Positions 8,323 to 16,762 of a stretch of 64,000 nucleotides of DNA are shown piece after piece; position 1 is the stretch's first letter, and each line of letters starts with the position of its first letter. The notes beneath the pieces were generated by a model that was not told the DNA's origin, did no database searches, and saw only the letters and a list, made by a program, of their open reading frames with translations. The DNA lies in contig NZ_OZ245754.1 of the NCBI RefSeq assembly GCF_965227365.1, forward strand, positions 1,798,001 through 1,862,000, in the 5' to 3' direction. This DNA is from Hwanghaeella sp965227365 (GTDB lineage: Bacteria > Pseudomonadota > Alphaproteobacteria > UBA8366 > Aestuariispiraceae). Position numbers and translations under genes: made by a program.

Positions 8323-8775
8323 TCAATCGATGGTGTCTTCGGTGATGGTGTAGGTGGACGCTTTCCTTGTTTGCTCATCCGGCAGCGGCACCGTCTTGCC
8401 GTTCTTCAGGCTGGCCTGAACGGCGGTAACGTCGCTGGTCGCCACAAGATCGCCGGTCTCAACATCGAACATCCGATGCAGGAAGCGGAAATGCTTCTTG
8501 CCGACGGCGATGAAGCCGCTTTCGATGCGCACCAATTCCCCGCCGCGCAGTTCGCGGACATATTGAAATACCTGCCGGACCACGGCGATACGGCGCCCAT
8601 CGGATTTGATCGAGCGGGGCGTGATTCCGATAGCGTGCATCAGGAACCATGTCGCCTGGTCGAAACGCTCGATATATAGGCGCGAATTCATGGTCGATTC
8701 CGGGTCGTATTCCGCGGCAAGCACTGCCCCCTTGAAGGTCTCGACCCAATTTCCGCCGCTCTCAGTCTTACTCAT
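8323..8775 (-). CDS. Hotdog-fold acyl-CoA thioesterase-like protein
   Basis: A 150-residue single hotdog domain of the 4-hydroxybenzoyl-CoA thioesterase/FadM type: NSRLYIERFDQATWFLMHAIG corresponds to the N-terminal strand and central helix, followed by VRQVFQYVRELRGGELVRIESG and KHFRFLHRMFD. The usual Asp of the YxxxFDxA region is retained in IERFDQATW. It is first in the SDH/FRD-like run. The shared AT-rich dyad 111 bases upstream also precedes the aromatic LIV importer, making this a candidate for releasing gentisate or another hydroxyaryl acid from its CoA thioester. That substrate is inference. Confidence 0.75.
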   Translation of the reverse strand: MSKTESGGNWVETFKGAVLAAEYDPESTMNSRLYIERFDQATWFLMHAIGITPRSIKSDGRRIAVVRQVFQYVRELRGGELVRIESGFIAVGKKHFRFLHRMFDVETGDLVATSDVTAVQASLKNGKTVPLPDEQTRKASTYTITEDTID

Positions 8776-8885
8776 TGTTATTCCTCACCGGCCAGTATCC
8801 ACGGGGTTTTCTTGTTTTTTCCAGTCTAACGCCAGGCATCGCGATACCGCCATCCAAATTCCGTGGCATTGCGCCGCGAATAAAT

Positions 8886-8914
8886 TTCACCTATAAATAT
8901 TTTATACATAAAAT
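8886..8914. promoter_or_regulatory. AT-rich dyad, candidate operator shared with 20918-20946
   Basis: A 29-base element in an AT-rich island within GC-rich sequence. Read on the minus strand it contains a perfect inverted repeat ATTTTAT-GT-ATAAAAT. It matches 24 of 29 positions of the element upstream of the LIV binding-protein gene. It lies between the divergent hotdog gene (start 8775) and oxidoreductase gene (start 8927), ending 12 bases before the latter's ATG, so a bound repressor could block it directly. Confidence 0.55.
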
Positions 8915-8926
8915 AAATGGTGCGCC

Positions 8927-10375
8927 ATGTGGAAACCCCCTGAAAAAATCCAGTTCCAGCCAAATCCAGGGCCATCCCCGAATGAGCGGGAAGCGTCAGA
9001 ATCCCTGCTGTTCTCACCTGTCCGGCATGGCTGTTTTAGCCTGGAGACACGGACCTGGGTACCGGCCATGGTGCCCTGGCGGGCGACGGAAGAGGGGGAA
9101 GTGACCCGGGATGTCCTGGATTGGTACGAGGCGATGGCGAAAGGCCGACCCGGCGGATTGGTCCTGGAAGCGACGGGTATCCGGGACGTGCCGTCGGGCC
9201 CCTTGCTGCGCATCGGACACGACCGTTTCATACCCGGGCTGACCGAACTTTCGAACCGGGTCCGCAAGGCGAGCGGCGGGCAGACCAAACTGTTCATCCA
9301 ATTGATCGATTTTCTGGCGATCAAACGCCGGCCGGATAAGGAGAAATTCATCCGTCGGTTCCTCGCCGTCTCGGACGATCTACGCGCGCGCATCGGTGCT
9401 GAGGAATGGCCGGAGGAAAAGATCCGCGACCATCTGCTGGATATGCCGGACCAGGAACTCGACGCGGTGCTAGATGAACGCACGAGGGAATCTTTACGCA
9501 TGGGCTATCGCGAACGGGTGACGGATATGGAATTGCCGCATATCGCGGACCTGCCGACCGTGCTGCCCGGATTGTTCGCCGATGCGGCCCTGCGGGCGAA
9601 GCAGGCCGGGATCGACGGGGTCGAACTGCATTATGCCCACGCGTATACCATGGCATCCTTCCTGTCCGCCAAGAACACGCGGGAAGACGGCTATGGCGGC
9701 CCCCGGGAGAACCGCGTGCGACTGCCGTTGGAAGTCTTCCACGCCGTTCGAGAAGCGGTTGGGGCGGACTATCCGGTCGGCTGCCGATTCCTGGCGGATG
9801 AATGCATCGAAGGCGGTGGTACGGTGGAGGATGCGGCGTATTTCGGGGTGGAATTCGCCCGCGCCGGCATGGACTTTCTCTCCACATCGCGCGGTGGCAA
9901 GTTCGACGATGCCAAACAGCCGGGCGTGGGGCAGGCGGCCTATCCCTATACGGGACGCAGCGGCTATGAATGCATGCCGCAATATATCTCGGACGCTTTC
10001 GGCCCGTTCGGTCGAAACATCGCGCCGACGGCCGCCATCCGAAATGCGGTACGTGAGGCAGGGTTCGAAACGCCTGTGATCGTCACCGGCGGTATCCACG
10101 GTTTCCAGATGGCGGAGGAAATCCTGCAATCAGGCCAGGCGGACATCATCGGATCAGCCCGCCAGACGCTCGCCGACCCGGTTTGGTTCCGAAAGGTGAA
10201 GCTGGGGCGCGGCGACGAGGTTCGTGTCTGCGAATACACCAATTACTGCGAGGGCCTGGACCAGAAACACAAGATGGTCACCTGCAAATTGTGGGACCGT
10301 TTAGATCTGGATGATACCGTACCGCGTACACCGGATGGGAAACGCCGGACGATCGCGCCCGCCTGGGCGGAATAA
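8927..10375 (+). CDS. Old Yellow Enzyme-family NADH:flavin oxidoreductase
   Basis: A 482-residue FMN-binding TIM-barrel enzyme. Family signatures are GIDGVELHYAHAYTMASFLS, the following NTREDGYGG, and a C-terminal phosphate-binding VIVTGGIHGFQMAEE...GSARQTLADP. An insert at about residues 120-180 (charged, helical) is longer than in classic OYEs. The C-terminal Cys pattern C-x5-C-x11-C keeps only part of the C-x2-C-x3-C-x11-C cluster motif of 2,4-dienoyl-CoA reductases, and there is no second FAD/NAD domain. It should reduce an activated C=C bond. Relatives of this fold form the C-terminal half of salicylyl-CoA and 2-aminobenzoyl-CoA hydroxylases, relevant to the separate monooxygenase at 26299-27441. 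Confidence 0.85.
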   Translation: MWKPPEKIQFQPNPGPSPNEREASESLLFSPVRHGCFSLETRTWVPAMVPWRATEEGEVTRDVLDWYEAMAKGRPGGLVLEATGIRDVPSGPLLRIGHDRFIPGLTELSNRVRKASGGQTKLFIQLIDFLAIKRRPDKEKFIRRFLAVSDDLRARIGAEEWPEEKIRDHLLDMPDQELDAVLDERTRESLRMGYRERVTDMELPHIADLPTVLPGLFADAALRAKQAGIDGVELHYAHAYTMASFLSAKNTREDGYGGPRENRVRLPLEVFHAVREAVGADYPVGCRFLADECIEGGGTVEDAAYFGVEFARAGMDFLSTSRGGKFDDAKQPGVGQAAYPYTGRSGYECMPQYISDAFGPFGRNIAPTAAIRNAVREAGFETPVIVTGGIHGFQMAEEILQSGQADIIGSARQTLADPVWFRKVKLGRGDEVRVCEYTNYCEGLDQKHKMVTCKLWDRLDLDDTVPRTPDGKRRTIAPAWAE

Positions 10376-10399
10376 CTGTCCGGCCAAACGGCTGGACAG
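10376..10399 (+). promoter_or_regulatory. Intercistronic stem-loop next to the SDR ribosome site
   Basis: CTGTCCGGCC and GGCTGGACAG pair (nine Watson-Crick pairs and one G-U) around an AAAC loop, starting directly after the oxidoreductase stop codon and abutting the GGAGG of the next gene. There is no T-run, so mRNA processing or translational control fits better than termination. Confidence 0.45.
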
Positions 10400-10414
10400 G
10401 AGGGCCGGGCCACA

Positions 10415-11164
10415 ATGACAGGCCTGTTGCCAAGTTTTGGGAATGATCTTCGGGTCGCCGTTGTCGGCGCAAGCGGCGGGGTCGGCGCCGCCATGGCGCT
10501 TGCATTGGCGTCCGACCCGTCGGTGCATCTTGTGCATGCTTTGTCGCGATCCGGCGACGTCCCCGAGCATGCAAAGATCCGCCCCGCCCCTTTAGACATC
10601 CTACAGGAGGACAGCATCGCCGATGCCGCTTCCGTGATTGGTGGAGAGGCTCTGCATCTGGTCTTCGTCGCGACAGGAATGCTGCATGACGAAGAACGGG
10701 GCATCCAGCCCGAGAAGACGTGGCGGTCTATCGATCCCGCGGCGATGAACGCCGTCTTCGCGGTCAACGCGACGGGCCCGGCGCTGGTCGCCAAACATTT
10801 CCTCCCGCTGCTCGACAGGAAGCGGAAGTCTGCATTCGCGGCGATTTCCGCACGGGTCGGCAGTATCGCGGACAATGGGCTGGGCGGTTGGTACAGTTAT
10901 CGCGCGTCAAAAGCGGCGTTGAACCAATTGCTCAAGACTTATGCGATTGAACTTGCCCGCAGGAATCCGACAGCGCTTTGCGTGGGCCTGCATCCCGGGA
11001 CGGTCGATACGGCCCTTTCGCATCCTTTCCAGCGCGGTGTCCCGGACGGGAAACTGTTCACGCCGGGGAATTCCGCACGCTCGATGCTAGCTGTCCTGGA
11101 TCGCCTTGGCGCCGACGACAGCGGCGGTTTCTTCGCCTGGGACGGGGAGGCGATACCGTTTTGA
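10415..11164 (+). CDS. Short-chain dehydrogenase/reductase (C-factor/CsgA-like)
   Basis: A 249-residue SDR. The cofactor loop is VGASGGVGAAMA (residues 17-28) and the active-site helix is YSYRASKAALNQLLK with Tyr and Lys in register; the catalytic Ser region reads FAAISARVGSI. The short length and the HPGTVDTALSHPF segment resemble the C-signal/CsgA-type subgroup, whose substrates are unknown. It is 39 bases after the oxidoreductase gene with a GGAGG site, so they are probably co-transcribed; convergent with the next gene. Confidence 0.85.
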   Translation: MTGLLPSFGNDLRVAVVGASGGVGAAMALALASDPSVHLVHALSRSGDVPEHAKIRPAPLDILQEDSIADAASVIGGEALHLVFVATGMLHDEERGIQPEKTWRSIDPAAMNAVFAVNATGPALVAKHFLPLLDRKRKSAFAAISARVGSIADNGLGGWYSYRASKAALNQLLKTYAIELARRNPTALCVGLHPGTVDTALSHPFQRGVPDGKLFTPGNSARSMLAVLDRLGADDSGGFFAWDGEAIPF

Positions 11165-11168
11165 GGGG

Positions 11169-12089
11169 TCAGTTCCCGGCGGCTTTTCCCTCGAGCACCT
11201 TAACGATGACCGGCCAGTAGTTATCGCCATAGCCTTCCTCGGCGGCCTCTTCGAACAAGCGGCGGACATTCTCAGCCCCCGTCATCTTAACGCCGACGCT
11301 TTTTGCGAGGTCCAGCGCATAATCAAGGTCCTTGGTGGCGTAGAGGGTGGAAAACGCCTGTTCGGGGAAAGTCCCGGGTAACAAGGCCTTCATGCCGTGA
11401 TTGCGCAGGGCGAAACTGTCGGCCGACCCGTTCGACAGCGCCTTGAACAGAACCTCGCCGTCCATTCCTGCCTTGCGCGCGACGGTCAGGGCCTCGGCCA
11501 AGGCGTTGACCGTCTGGAACAGGATCATGTTGTTCAGGATCTTGACCATCTGCCCGGCGCCGGATTCACCGCAATAGGTAATGTCTGTTGCGAAGCAGCG
11601 CAGGATGGGTTCGATCCGTGTGAAGGTTTCCGCCATGCCGCCCACGCTGATCGCCAGGGTCCCCTGTTCCGCCGCCTGGCGGGTTCGGGCAACTGGGGCG
11701 TCCATGAACGCGACATCCTTCGACGCAAATTTTTCCGAAAGCACCCGGGTCAGATCCACCGGGGTTGTGCTGAGATCGATCACGACCGCGCCCGACTTCG
11801 CATGGGCGAATATGCCGTGCACGTCGTTGCAGATTGCTTCGACCTGTTTGCCGCCGGGAAGGGACATCAGGATCATATCGGATTGGTTTACCAGCGCCGC
11901 GACCGATGCAGTGGTTTCCACGCCGTCGCTTTCAAGGCGCTTCAACGGTTCCTTGTTCAGGTCGAACGCAAGGACCCGCGGGCTGCCTATATCGTTTCGG
12001 CGCAGCGCAAGATTGCGGCACATCGGCTCGCCCATCACGCCTAGTCCGATAAAGCCGATGGTCGTCTTGTCGTTGTTGGTTTTCGTCAT
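11169..12089 (-). CDS. 3-hydroxyisobutyrate dehydrogenase-family NAD(P)-dependent oxidoreductase
   Basis: About 306 residues from ATG 12089, which has AGGATC seven bases upstream; a TTG two codons earlier is less likely. The Rossmann domain begins GFIGLGVMGEPMCRN, the substrate loop is MDAPVARTRQAAEQGTLAISVGG (the common SGG is replaced by ART), and the catalytic Lys lies in GQMVKILNNM. Family members oxidise beta-hydroxyacids such as 3-hydroxyisobutyrate, tartronate semialdehyde or 6-phosphogluconate. The altered substrate loop means the exact substrate is open. Confidence 0.85.
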   Translation of the reverse strand: MTKTNNDKTTIGFIGLGVMGEPMCRNLALRRNDIGSPRVLAFDLNKEPLKRLESDGVETTASVAALVNQSDMILMSLPGGKQVEAICNDVHGIFAHAKSGAVVIDLSTTPVDLTRVLSEKFASKDVAFMDAPVARTRQAAEQGTLAISVGGMAETFTRIEPILRCFATDITYCGESGAGQMVKILNNMILFQTVNALAEALTVARKAGMDGEVLFKALSNGSADSFALRNHGMKALLPGTFPEQAFSTLYATKDLDYALDLAKSVGVKMTGAENVRRLFEEAAEEGYGDNYWPVIVKVLEGKAAGN

Positions 12090-12398
12090 GTGCAAGATCC
12101 TAAGCTAGCCTGATTGTGTGGTTGCGGGAGACGAAGCGGAATGGCCTTGTATCCGTCATTGGATGGTCCGGATTGTCGTGGTCCGGAGGGAGGGCGGCCG
12201 TGCCGACCGATAAAATCGCGGTCGTCAGCACGATGGACTTGCCTTCACCGGCAGACGTTTCTTTCCCTGACGCGCGGGCGCCGGACGGCGTCACCCTTGA
12301 ATCGGAAACCTGAGAACGACCGAAGTGTATGCAGCCGGATACATCTGTGTAAAGAGAAACGGTCAGAGTGCGCCGGCGGTCGTCAGGATGGTCAAAAA
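12090..12398. other. 309-base intergenic region, no gene supported
   Basis: Lies upstream of the 3-hydroxyisobutyrate dehydrogenase-like gene and downstream of the PhyH gene, both on the minus strand. Short frames exist on both strands but have no ribosome site, family resemblance or consistent codon use. It presumably holds the promoter of the dehydrogenase gene and the end of the phyH transcript. Confidence 0.5.
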
Positions 12399-13247
12399 TC
12401 AGCTGTAAATAGCGATCTTCTTTTCCGATCCTTGGGCCATGATCTTCGCATGTTCCGCCATCACTTCGTCGTATAGCGCAACCGATTCCGGGGAAAACGC
12501 GCTGACCGGGTCCGGGACGTATTCGAAATTCCGATGCGTATCCGCGCCGCAGACAGGCATCGCGTAGTCCCTTCCAGCATTCTGCTGCTTCATTTCCGGC
12601 GTGATGAACCGGATGACCAGTCCCATCCGCCGATCGTCCGAGACGTTCGGTCCGGATGCGTGGAACATGCGGCCGTGATGAAGGGACATCTGGCCGGGCA
12701 TCAGAATGACGGGAACTTCATCCTCTTCATTCACTTTCACCGCCATCTCCTGACCGCGGGACAGCAGGTTGTTCTCATCGAACGTGTCGACATGCGGTTG
12801 GATCTCGTTCTTGTGGGAACCGGCGACGAATTTCATGCAACCGGACTCGACCGTCGCGGGGGATAACGCGATCCAGGCGGTCACTTCCTGGTCTCCGTAA
12901 CCCAGGCCCCAATAGGTCAGATCCTGATGCCAGGTGACCACCTTGTTCGTGTGCGCTTCCTTGGTGAAGAACTCAGCGCCCCAACACAGCAGATCCGGTC
13001 CCAGGACTTTCTTGACCGCGTCGATCACCTGGGGGTGACGGGCCATCCGGGCGACGGTCGGCAATACGATATGGGCATTGGTACGAAGGTATTTCGCCAG
13101 GGGACGGGTGAGGCCTTCCGGCGGGGAAGCCTCGAACGCTTCAACCTCTTTTCGGACGGCCTGCGCTTCGGCGGCAGTCAGCACGTCGATCGGAAAGGCG
13201 TATCCGTCGCGCCAATAATCGTCGCCTTTGAATTCGGACACTTGCAT
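12399..13247 (-). CDS. Phytanoyl-CoA dioxygenase (PhyH) family protein
   Basis: 282 residues from ATG 13247, chosen because AGAGGA lies about 9 bases upstream and the protein begins at the family's usual point (DDYWRDGYAFPIDVLTAAEA). It is an Fe(II)/2-oxoglutarate dioxygenase fold: iron ligands His and Asp in WHQDLTYWGLGYGDQEVTAW, the distal His in LHHGRMFHASGPNVS, and the 2-oxoglutarate Arg in DDRRMGLVIRF. Bacterial members hydroxylate diverse small metabolites, and context does not indicate which. It is transcribed away from the peptidase-endonuclease gene. Confidence 0.87.
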   Translation of the reverse strand: MQVSEFKGDDYWRDGYAFPIDVLTAAEAQAVRKEVEAFEASPPEGLTRPLAKYLRTNAHIVLPTVARMARHPQVIDAVKKVLGPDLLCWGAEFFTKEAHTNKVVTWHQDLTYWGLGYGDQEVTAWIALSPATVESGCMKFVAGSHKNEIQPHVDTFDENNLLSRGQEMAVKVNEEDEVPVILMPGQMSLHHGRMFHASGPNVSDDRRMGLVIRFITPEMKQQNAGRDYAMPVCGADTHRNFEYVPDPVSAFSPESVALYDEVMAEHAKIMAQGSEKKIAIYS

Positions 13248-13422
13248 GGTCGTTTTCCTCTCGCCGATCTTATTGGAGCAGTTGTCTGACAATGCCAGAA
13301 TTCCACCGAAAATACAGGGCGATTTGATTTGGCCGCAGGGCATAGGTGCGTTGCATGCTTGGAAAATAGGGCAGGGTGAGCTGCGCCAATGCCGAGACCT
13401 TGTCGGCGGCAAACTGTCATAG

Positions 13423-13439
13423 ACCATAGGTAGTATGGT
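13423..13439. promoter_or_regulatory. Perfect inverted repeat upstream of the peptidase-endonuclease gene
   Basis: ACCATA-GGTAG-TATGGT, a 6-base perfect dyad with a 5-base spacer, 53 bases upstream of ATG 13492. Its size and symmetry fit a dimeric repressor site. No adjacent regulator gene is present. Confidence 0.4.
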
Positions 13440-13449
13440 AGGCTGTCGC

Positions 13450-13468
13450 GCCAACTCAAGAAGTTGGC
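13450..13468. promoter_or_regulatory. Second perfect inverted repeat upstream of the peptidase-endonuclease gene
   Basis: GCCAACT-CAAGA-AGTTGGC, a 7-base perfect dyad with a 5-base loop, ending 23 bases before ATG 13492. It could be an operator or, in the mRNA, a hairpin close to the ribosome site (GAGAGG). Both dyads have 5-base spacers. Confidence 0.4.
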
Positions 13469-13491
13469 GTCACCAGCGAGAGGACAGGGAG

Positions 13492-15378
13492 ATGGCTGAA
13501 AAGAAAAGCAGCAAGAAACTCAGCGCCAAAGACGAGAAGGCGCTGAGGGCTTTTGTGCGGGCCCGCGCGGAGGATTTCCTGCGCGACCCGAACATTACTT
13601 CCGTCGGGATCGGACGCAAGAACGGCGATGGCGATATCTGCCTGCAGTTCACCGTCGGGGAGAAGGGCGAGTCCGCGATTGAAACCCTGGGCTCCCGCCG
13701 TATTCCGGAAAGCATAGAGATCGACGGCAGGAGTTTCCCGACCGATGTGCTGGAACGGTCCTTCAAGCCTTCCTACAAATTGGTGGAGGCGGAACAACTG
13801 AATGAAAGGCGGCGTCGCGCCGACCCGATGGTACCCGGCATCAGCGTGTCGCATCGATTGGGCACCGCCGGCACGCTGGGCCTCGTGGTTTTTGACCGGG
13901 CCACCGGAACGCCATGCATCCTGTCAAATTGGCATGTGTTGAATGGCAACCGGGGCCGCATAGGCGACATTGTCGTGCAGCCCGGCCCTTACGACGACGA
14001 CAATACCAGCCAGAACACAGCCGGTATCTTGGTGCGTAGCCATCTCGGCGCGGCCGGCGATTGCGCGCTGGCGCGCATCCTGCACCGGGATTTCGAACGC
14101 GAGGTGCTTGAGATCGGGACCACGCCGTCCCGCATGGCGCGGGTCGCCCTGGGGGATGCGGTCATCAAGTCGGGCCGGACGACAGCTGTGACCCGGGGGA
14201 TCGTGCGTCGTATCGACGTCATGGTGCAGATCGACTACGGCGGTCAAACGGGCCGGCAGGCGATCGGTTGCTTCGAAATCGGGCCCGATCCGGATCATCT
14301 TCCGGGAAACGGAGAGATCAGCATGGGTGGGGATTCAGGCTCCGCCTGGTTGATCCATGACGGCGACAAGCCGACCGACATCTTCGCGGGTCTGCATTTC
14401 GCGGGGGAAGTGGGCGACGCCGATGAGCATGCATTGGCCTGTTACCCGCTATCGGTCCAGAAAAAGCTCGATTTCGTGCTGGACCCGCCGGTATCGGCGG
14501 CGGCGGTTCATCCGGCGATGGAAACGGCCGTGGCCCGGACCGGTTATGACCCACAGTTCCTGGGAATTCCCGTGCCGGAGCCGGTCTTGTCCCGGGCGCA
14601 TCGGAAGGACGCGCTGGATTTCGACGGCAGGCGCGTCATTCCCTATACGCATTTTTCCGTCTGCCTGAGCAAGAGCCGACGCATGGCGCGCTACGCGGCC
14701 TGGAACATCGACGGGACGCGCCGGGTGATCCTGGGCAGCAAATCCTTCAAGTTGGATCCCCGTATCGACGAGCGCTACCAGATCGGCGAAGCGCTGTATG
14801 CGAGCAACCCGGTGGATCGCGGGCATGTGGCCCGTCGGGCGGAATTGTGTTGGGGCCCGGTTCCGGAGGCGAAGCAGGCGAATGAGGATTCGTACTATTT
14901 CACCAACATTGCCCCCCAGCATGAACGCTTCAACCGGTCTTCCTATGGCGGGCTATGGGGAAAGTTGGAGAATCTCGTCTTCGAGCAGGCGGATGTGCAG
15001 GACCTCAGAATCTCAGTGATCGGAGGTCCGGTCCTGCGAGACGACGACATAGAGTATCGCGGCGTGCAGATCCCGAACGCGTTCTGGAAGGTGATCGCCT
15101 ATCTCGGCACGGACGGAAAACTGCGCTGCGGTGCTTTCGTGCTGTCGCAAAGCGATCTGTTGAATCGGCTCGAAGCCTTCGATCTCAGTGAATTCCATCT
15201 CTTTCAGTTGTCCCTGCCGGAGTTGAACGTGATGACCGGGCTCGGTTTCGAAGACTTGTATGACGCGGATACCAAGACCAATCCGGAATTGGCGACGCCG
15301 TTACGCGATCTCGAGGAAATGGCGCCGCCCGAACAGAGGATGGTTGAGATCCTGACCGCGAGCGATATTCGGTTATAG
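13492..15378 (+). CDS. Trypsin-like peptidase fused to a DNA/RNA non-specific endonuclease (NUC)
   Basis: A 628-residue protein without signal peptide or membrane segment. ATG 13492 is preceded by GAGAGG at 7 bases. Residues 1-95 form a small alpha/beta domain (PNITSVGIGRKNGDGDICLQF) often seen before trypsin-like domains. Residues about 115-330 are a chymotrypsin-fold peptidase with a plausible triad: His148 (SNWHVL), Asp190 (GDCALA) and Ser282 (GGDSGSAW). Residues about 375-590 are a beta-beta-alpha-Me endonuclease: DRGH motif with His445, then Asn472 (TNIAPQ), Glu478, Asn481 and WGKLENL (489-495). Both active sites look intact. The likely setting is the cytoplasm. The peptidase may activate, release or restrain the nuclease. 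The role is unknown; defence or programmed self-killing is a hypothesis. Confidence 0.85.
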   Translation: MAEKKSSKKLSAKDEKALRAFVRARAEDFLRDPNITSVGIGRKNGDGDICLQFTVGEKGESAIETLGSRRIPESIEIDGRSFPTDVLERSFKPSYKLVEAEQLNERRRRADPMVPGISVSHRLGTAGTLGLVVFDRATGTPCILSNWHVLNGNRGRIGDIVVQPGPYDDDNTSQNTAGILVRSHLGAAGDCALARILHRDFEREVLEIGTTPSRMARVALGDAVIKSGRTTAVTRGIVRRIDVMVQIDYGGQTGRQAIGCFEIGPDPDHLPGNGEISMGGDSGSAWLIHDGDKPTDIFAGLHFAGEVGDADEHALACYPLSVQKKLDFVLDPPVSAAAVHPAMETAVARTGYDPQFLGIPVPEPVLSRAHRKDALDFDGRRVIPYTHFSVCLSKSRRMARYAAWNIDGTRRVILGSKSFKLDPRIDERYQIGEALYASNPVDRGHVARRAELCWGPVPEAKQANEDSYYFTNIAPQHERFNRSSYGGLWGKLENLVFEQADVQDLRISVIGGPVLRDDDIEYRGVQIPNAFWKVIAYLGTDGKLRCGAFVLSQSDLLNRLEAFDLSEFHLFQLSLPELNVMTGLGFEDLYDADTKTNPELATPLRDLEEMAPPEQRMVEILTASDIRL

Positions 15379-15469
15379 GCGGATCAAGGTTTCGACGTTG
15401 CGAACGGGGCGGCAGTGATCCGGATGCCGGTTTCATGCGAATACAGGCATGGAACAGGAGGCCAGGGCC

Positions 15470-16036
15470 ATGTTGCGTTTCGTATCGACTGCCTTTGTGA
15501 CGATTGCCGTTCTGCTTGCCGCGCCTTCCGCGGCCGTTGCACAGGAACTCGACCTGCTGAAGGGGCAGGGGCTCGTGTTGATGCTTCGGCATGCCTATGC
15601 GCCGGGCACGGGCGATCCGGCAAATTTCGATGTCGATCGCTGCGAGACGCAACGTAACCTGAATGGCCGCGGCCGCGACCAGTCCCGTGAATGGGGGGAT
15701 CGTTTGCGGGCGGGCGGCATCGTGCCGAGCCGTATTCTCTCCAGCCAATGGTGCCGCTGCCTGGAAACGGCGGAATTGATGCAGGTGGGTGAGGTCGAAC
15801 CGTTCTGGCCGCTGAATTCATTCTTTGAACTGCGGCAGGACCGTGAGAAGAACCTGGATGCACTGCGAAACGAATTTGCGTCGCTCCCGACCGACGGTCC
15901 TGTTGTCGTGATGGTCACACATCAGGTGACGATCACCGCGATCACGGGTCGCGGTGTCTCCTCAGGCGAAGGCTGGGTTCTGAAACTGAACGGAACGCGG
16001 GAGCCGGAGGTGATCGGCTCTATCCCCGCGCCGTAG
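15470..16036 (+). CDS. Secreted histidine phosphatase family protein
   Basis: 188 residues from ATG 15470, which has GGAGG 8 bases upstream. An N-terminal signal peptide (hydrophobic residues 8-22, cleavage near AAVAQE) indicates export. The phosphatase core has a variant RHG motif, LMLRHAYAPGTGDP, with catalytic His and Arg, the second Arg in LSSQWCRCLETA, and the distal His in MVTHQVTITAI. Family members are acid phosphatases or phosphohistidine phosphatases; a periplasmic phosphomonoesterase is likely. Convergent with the LIV operon. Confidence 0.85.
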   Translation: MLRFVSTAFVTIAVLLAAPSAAVAQELDLLKGQGLVLMLRHAYAPGTGDPANFDVDRCETQRNLNGRGRDQSREWGDRLRAGGIVPSRILSSQWCRCLETAELMQVGEVEPFWPLNSFFELRQDREKNLDALRNEFASLPTDGPVVVMVTHQVTITAITGRGVSSGEGWVLKLNGTREPEVIGSIPAP

Positions 16037-16059
16037 CTCATAGCTGGCAGGGTCGACGA

Positions 16060-16761
16060 TCAAACCCCCAGATAGCGTTCGGTGAGCGTGGCGTCACCCA
16101 TCAGGCTCTTGGAATCGCCGCTCCATACCACCGCGCCTTTTTCGACGATGTAGTGGCGGTCCGCTATACGGGCCAGATCGGCGATGTTCTTGTCGATCAC
16201 AAGGATCGACTGGCCGGCGTTTTTCAAACGCTCCAAGACGTTCCAGATATCCTGCCGGATCAGCGGCGCGAGGCCCTCGGTCGCTTCGTCCAGGATCAGC
16301 AGTTTCGGATTGGTCATCAGCGCGCGGCCGATGGCCAGCATTTGCTGTTCACCACCGGAAAGCAGGTTCGCCATGCCGTTGCGGCGTTCCTTCAGCGAGG
16401 GGAAGAAATCGAAAATGGCGTCCAGCGTCCAGGGATCGCTGCGGCCCTGTCGGTTTGCGGATGTGGCTACCAGATTTTCCGTCACGGTCAGATTCGGGAA
16501 GACCTGGCGGCCTTCTGGCACAAGGCCCAGTCCGGCCTGCGCCATGGCATAGGACGGATGGCCGGTCATGTCCTGCCCATCGAATTCAACCCTGCCGCCG
16601 GCCGGCTTGGTGATGCCCATGATGGAATGCACGGTCGTCGTCTTGCCCATGCCGTTTCGGCCGATCAGGGTGACGACTTCACCGGATTTTACTTCCAGCG
16701 CCATGCCGAAGAGGGCCTGGCTGGCGCCGTAATAGGTTTCCAATGCTTCGACGCGCAGCAT
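16060..16761 (-). CDS. LIV-type ABC transporter ATP-binding protein (LivF-like)
   Basis: 233 residues from ATG 16761; an in-frame extension upstream runs through the end of the LivG-like gene and is rejected. Walker A is GRNGMGKTT, the signature is LLSGGEQQMLAIGRALM and Walker B is LLILDEATEGL. With the LivG-like ATPase it energises import through the permease pair encoded upstream. Only one base separates its start from the LivG-like stop. Confidence 0.93.
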   Translation of the reverse strand: MLRVEALETYYGASQALFGMALEVKSGEVVTLIGRNGMGKTTTVHSIMGITKPAGGRVEFDGQDMTGHPSYAMAQAGLGLVPEGRQVFPNLTVTENLVATSANRQGRSDPWTLDAIFDFFPSLKERRNGMANLLSGGEQQMLAIGRALMTNPKLLILDEATEGLAPLIRQDIWNVLERLKNAGQSILVIDKNIADLARIADRHYIVEKGAVVWSGDSKSLMGDATLTERYLGV

Positions 16762-16762
16762 G

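Noticed and set aside
13423..13468. The two dyads upstream of the peptidase-endonuclease gene read as lux-box-type quorum-sensing sites
   Set aside because: Spacing and half-sites do not match known LuxR-type boxes and no luxI/luxR homologue is present, so they are listed only as undefined inverted repeats.
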